Positions 32,155 through 34,801 of a stretch of 34,801 nt of DNA are shown here, piece after piece. Location of the stretch: positions 1-34,801 of the IMG/VR virus record IMGVR_UViG_3300008952_004029. One strand, written 5' to 3'. The notes beneath the pieces are model-generated. The model was given only the letters and a program-made list of their open reading frames with translations. It was not told the DNA's origin and made no database searches. The stretch's first letter is position 1, and each line of letters opens with the position of its first letter. The DNA comes from a virus. Position numbers and translations under genes: made by a program.

Positions 32155-32163
32155 TGATATAAT
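32155..32163 (+). promoter_or_regulatory. candidate extended -10 promoter for the epimerase
   Basis: TGATATAAT is a perfect TGn-TATAAT extended -10. It precedes AGGAG (32171-32175) and ATG 32184 in the 61-nt gap after the GT2 gene. No clear -35. Confidence 0.45.
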
Positions 32164-32183
32164 AATCAATAGGAGAAGTTGTA

Positions 32184-33176
32184 ATGTCAACAGTTTTGAT
32201 TACAGGCGTCGCAGGATTACTGGGCGCAAATTTTTCGAGGCATCTTCTAGACAAGGGATATACGGTTGTCGGTATCGATAATCTATCCGGTGGATATGAG
32301 TCTAGTGTAGATGAAAGAGTTGAGTTTTATCGAGTTGATCTTTTAGACGCAGACACAGTCAATAAGGTCTTTGTAGATCATAGTCCGGATTACGTGTATC
32401 ACTTTGCCGCATATGCCGCAGAGGGTTTGAGTCCTTATATTCGAAAATTCAATTATATGAATAACGTAGTTTGCTCTGCAAACGTTGTAAATGCATGTGT
32501 CAATACAGGGGTGAAGAAGCTAATCTTTACATCTTCAATGGCGGTATACGGTGAGGGTAATCCTCCCTTTACTGAGAATCAGCCCCAGGCTCCGGAAGAC
32601 CCATATGGTATTGCAAAGTATGCAGTGGAGATGGATCTCAAACTAGCACATGATCAGTTTGGGCTTGAGTATACGGTTGTCCGGCCACATAATGTGGTTG
32701 GCATTTATCAAAATATCTGGGACCGGTATCGGAATGTTATTGGCATTTGGATCCGGCAATCAATGAATAATGAGTCTCTAACAATCTTTGGCGACGGAAC
32801 GCAGACTCGGGCATTTTCCGATATCGAGTTCTATATGAAGCCGTTCGAGCAAATGATGAAAAATCATCATGGCGAAACATTCAATATCGGCGCCGACAAG
32901 TATTGGACTATCAATGATGCATGTCAATTAGTTCAAAAGGTAGCTGCTGAATTTAACAATCATGTCGACATCGTACATCTAGAAAAGCGTAATGAAGTTC
33001 ACTCAGCATATTCAGATCACACAAAAGCAAAGGAGTTGCTAGGGTTTAACGACAATACTGATTTAGAGACCACGATTCGAGAAATGTATCATTGGGCTCA
33101 ATCTCAACCAAATCGAAATGTAGAATACTTTGATTATGAGATTGAAAAGAATTTATACAGTTTCTGGAGGAAGTGA
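32184..33176 (+). CDS. NAD-dependent sugar epimerase/dehydratase (SDR, GalE-like)
   Basis: A 330-residue extended short-chain dehydrogenase. TGVAGLLGANF (about 7-17) is the G-x-x-G-x-x-G NAD site. GIDNLSGG is the adenine-ribose Asp loop and VYHFAAYAAEG follows. FTSSMAVYGEG gives the catalytic Ser, and DPYGIAKYAVE (about 139-149) the Y-x-x-x-K (Tyr141, Lys145). TVVRPHNVVGIYQN is the substrate-binding turn. UDP-glucose/UDP-GlcNAc 4-epimerase is the closest type; a dehydratase or GDP-sugar epimerase cannot be excluded. The product would feed the flanking glycosyltransferases. AGGAG lies 8 nt before the ATG. Confidence 0.92.
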   Translation: MSTVLITGVAGLLGANFSRHLLDKGYTVVGIDNLSGGYESSVDERVEFYRVDLLDADTVNKVFVDHSPDYVYHFAAYAAEGLSPYIRKFNYMNNVVCSANVVNACVNTGVKKLIFTSSMAVYGEGNPPFTENQPQAPEDPYGIAKYAVEMDLKLAHDQFGLEYTVVRPHNVVGIYQNIWDRYRNVIGIWIRQSMNNESLTIFGDGTQTRAFSDIEFYMKPFEQMMKNHHGETFNIGADKYWTINDACQLVQKVAAEFNNHVDIVHLEKRNEVHSAYSDHTKAKELLGFNDNTDLETTIREMYHWAQSQPNRNVEYFDYEIEKNLYSFWRK

Positions 33177-33207
33177 TCAATCGGTATTACTGAACATCAC
33201 TTTAGCA

Positions 33208-33213
33208 TATAGT
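33208..33213 (+). promoter_or_regulatory. candidate -10 box directly upstream of an SD-less start
   Basis: TATAGT ends 5 nt before ATG 33219, with no Shine-Dalgarno, matching the arrangement at 6263-6274. No clear -35. Confidence 0.33.
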
Positions 33214-33218
33214 AATAC

Positions 33219-34070
33219 ATGACTGATTTTCCCACCAACAAAGCACACGTTTCTTATTCTGAGGTTAAGAACTGGAAAGAGTGCCCTTTTCGTCATAAGC
33301 TTCTTTATATCGATAAGCTAGAGACGTTTGAGGATTCCCCGTACTTAGACTACGGAACAATCGTACATAATGCGTGTGAGCATTTTCTTAAGACTCGCGA
33401 GCTAATCATTGACGAAACTGTACGTGATCTAAGGGCAGCATGGGAAGAAAAGGGATTCGATTCTAAGGAGTTTATCGACAAGATGACCGCCCGGGCCAAC
33501 AGTCAGGGGTGGAAGTATCGTCATAATAAAATCGATGACTGGTGTGACTGGGCTACAAATTGCTTAAATGATTTGCCCAAGTTTATGGAAAAAGAATTTC
33601 CAGGTTGGGAGACCGTTGCAGCAGAATATCCCCTGATGGAGTCAGTGTATCAAGATGACTCAATGAAATTTAAGGGATTTGTCGATGCGATTATTAAGGT
33701 CAAAGATTCCCGCGGCAAGCTAAAGTGTTTTGTTATTGACTGGAAGACCGCCGGCGCTCGAGGATGGAACAGAGATAAGCAAAGTTCATTTTTGACCCTA
33801 GCACAAATTGCACTATACAAAAATTACTGGAGTAGAAAACTAAATGTTGATCCTCGAGATGTATATTGCGGATTCGTTTTACTTAAGCGGGGAGGTACCC
33901 CCGGTAAAACATGTCAGTTTCTAAAAATGTCGGTTGGGCCAAAGACGGCCAAGAAGGCAGATAAATTAGTTACTAGCATGATATCGACTGTTCGGCGAGG
34001 ATTTTTTCCTAAGAATAGGGATGCATGCAAATTTTGTGATTTTAAGAATACAACACACTGTCCAGAATAA
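33219..34070 (+). CDS. Cas4/RecB-like PD-(D/E)XK nuclease with Fe-S cysteines
   Basis: A 283-residue protein. VSYSEVKNWKECPFRHKLLY (about 11-30) is the N-terminal helix and first Cys (Cys22), and LDYGTIVHNACEHFL gives the His motif. An acidic strand, AAEYPLM, is followed by KGFVDAIIKV (Asp) and CFVIDWKTAGARGW, the D-x-K core (about Asp174-Lys176). A Q-x-x-x-Y helix follows (LAQIALYKNYW). CKFCDF and HCPE at the end give Cys270, Cys273 and Cys281, which with Cys22 would hold a 4Fe-4S cluster as in Cas4 and AddB. Likely a single-strand exonuclease in recombination or host DNA breakdown. There is no CRISPR context. SD-less start. Confidence 0.92.
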   Translation: MTDFPTNKAHVSYSEVKNWKECPFRHKLLYIDKLETFEDSPYLDYGTIVHNACEHFLKTRELIIDETVRDLRAAWEEKGFDSKEFIDKMTARANSQGWKYRHNKIDDWCDWATNCLNDLPKFMEKEFPGWETVAAEYPLMESVYQDDSMKFKGFVDAIIKVKDSRGKLKCFVIDWKTAGARGWNRDKQSSFLTLAQIALYKNYWSRKLNVDPRDVYCGFVLLKRGGTPGKTCQFLKMSVGPKTAKKADKLVTSMISTVRRGFFPKNRDACKFCDFKNTTHCPE

Positions 34071-34079
34071 GGAGAAATT

Positions 34080-34801
34080 ATGAGAAAAACTATTGGGATT
34101 ATTGGTCAAGGATTTGTAGGATCTGCAATCCGTGAAGGGATGCAACATGCCTTTAACGTTGAGACGCTGGATATTGATCCAGCTCAACCATCGACTGTTG
34201 AAAATACTAGTGAGCTAGTTGATCGGGTTGATGATGTTATCTTTGTTTGTCTTCCTACACCTATGAAAAAGAATGGCCGATGTGACACGAGGATTGTTGA
34301 GACTGCAATTAGTGATATTAATGATGCGAATAAGCGGCTTAATAAGAGTGTAATTGCCGTTATTAAGTCAACGGTAGAACCAGGTACAACGGATAGGCTA
34401 AATAATCGCTACTCAGATGTTACCGTCATTTTTAATCCAGAGTTTTTGACTGAGGCGAACAGCTTCAATGATTTTAAGAATCAAAACAGAATTATTGTTG
34501 GAGGCCCCCGGCCGGCATCAACGATAGTAAAGACGATGTATCGGCGTGCCTTTCCAAAGGTTCCTATTATTAAGACAGGAGCCAATGTTGCAGAGACCGT
34601 AAAGTACTTCATTAACTGTTTTCTAGCAACAAAGGTTTCATTTGCGAATGAGATGAAGCAGGTTTGTGACAATATTAATGTTGATTATGATAAGGTGGTA
34701 GAATATGCGTTATACGATGACAGAATTGGCAATTCACATCTCTCAGTACCCGGTCCTGATGGAAGCCACGGTTTTGGTGGCCATTGTTTTCCTAAAGATC
34801 T
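34080..34801 (+). CDS. UDP-glucose/GDP-mannose dehydrogenase family (3' truncated by window)
   Basis: ATG 34080 follows AGGAG (34069-34073). The frame stays open for 240 codons to the window edge. RKTIGIIGQGFVGSAIREGM is the Rossmann G-x-G-x-x-G. VIFVCLPTPMKKNGRCD and VIKSTVEPGTTD, followed by IFNPEFLTEAN, are signature segments of the family. AETVKYFINCFLATKVSFAN carries the Lys/Asn substrate helix, and GGHCFPKD contains the catalytic Cys. It oxidises a nucleotide-sugar C6 alcohol to a uronic acid, using two NAD+. A homologue with this sequence could use UDP-glucose, UDP-GlcNAc or GDP-mannose. With the epimerase and two GTs it forms a surface-glycan set. Confidence 0.93.
   Translation, partial: MRKTIGIIGQGFVGSAIREGMQHAFNVETLDIDPAQPSTVENTSELVDRVDDVIFVCLPTPMKKNGRCDTRIVETAISDINDANKRLNKSVIAVIKSTVEPGTTDRLNNRYSDVTVIFNPEFLTEANSFNDFKNQNRIIVGGPRPASTIVKTMYRRAFPKVPIIKTGANVAETVKYFINCFLATKVSFANEMKQVCDNINVDYDKVVEYALYDDRIGNSHLSVPGPDGSHGFGGHCFPKD

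Noticed and set aside
33219-34070. Cas4-like nuclease as sign of a CRISPR system
   Set aside because: No repeat-spacer array or other cas gene in the window; phage Cas4/RecB-like nucleases commonly stand alone.

Overview
The window looks like part of a large tailed bacteriophage genome, probably a marine or aquatic myovirus-like phage with a large genome. The evidence is tightly packed genes with many 4-25 nt overlaps, mostly on one strand, together with phage-typical genes: a 2704-residue fibre-like protein, PhoH, a DinG/XPD-like helicase, a Cas4/RecB-like nuclease, HSP20, YkuK, tRNAs and a tmRNA. There is no terminase, capsid or polymerase gene here, so neither taxonomy nor host can be fixed. 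The glycan genes and the one-piece tmRNA suggest a Gram-negative host, but weakly.

Layout. 1-3.8 kb: tail end of an upstream gene, two small membrane proteins (one with an HExxH motif), an HSP20 chaperone followed by a clear intrinsic terminator, three small unknown genes, and a membrane-anchored trypsin-like protease on the minus strand. 3.8-9.3 kb: tRNA-Thr(TGT), tRNA-Asn(GTT), a TagD-like nucleotidyltransferase, a DinG/XPD-like helicase, then a tight cluster of HAD phosphatase, SpoT/MESH1-like HD hydrolase, Nudix hydrolase and CCA-adding enzyme. 9.3-13.8 kb: a complete YhbH/YeaH - SpoVR/YcgB - PrkA/YeaG module. 13.8-20.5 kb: a small membrane protein, a very divergent GroEL-like chaperonin, a YkuK RNase H-like protein, small proteins, a histone H1-like protein, a complete tmRNA (tag ANDNVAYDYALAA), an FtsZ/tubulin-like GTPase, a sigma-region-4-like protein on the minus strand, and PIN-PhoH. 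20.5-29.3 kb: two small lectin-like proteins and the giant modular fibre-like protein. 29.3-34.8 kb: a double glycosyltransferase, a GT2, an NAD-dependent sugar epimerase, a PD-(D/E)XK nuclease and a UDP-glucose/GDP-mannose dehydrogenase cut by the window edge.

How it may work together (inference). The phage appears to bring its own translation maintenance (tRNAs, CCA-adding enzyme, tmRNA), stress and alarmone control (HD hydrolase, Nudix, the PrkA module), protein folding (HSP20, degenerate chaperonin), DNA organisation (H1-like protein plus tubulin) and surface-sugar synthesis.

The most striking pattern is a short amphipathic segment containing [L/I]-x-E at the N- or C-terminus of five otherwise unrelated proteins between 1.9 and 9.3 kb. 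It resembles the capsid-targeting peptides of T4 internal proteins and may mark enzymes that are packaged in the virion. Several genes also lack a Shine-Dalgarno and have a -10-like box ending 4-6 nt before the ATG, suggesting leaderless mRNAs.
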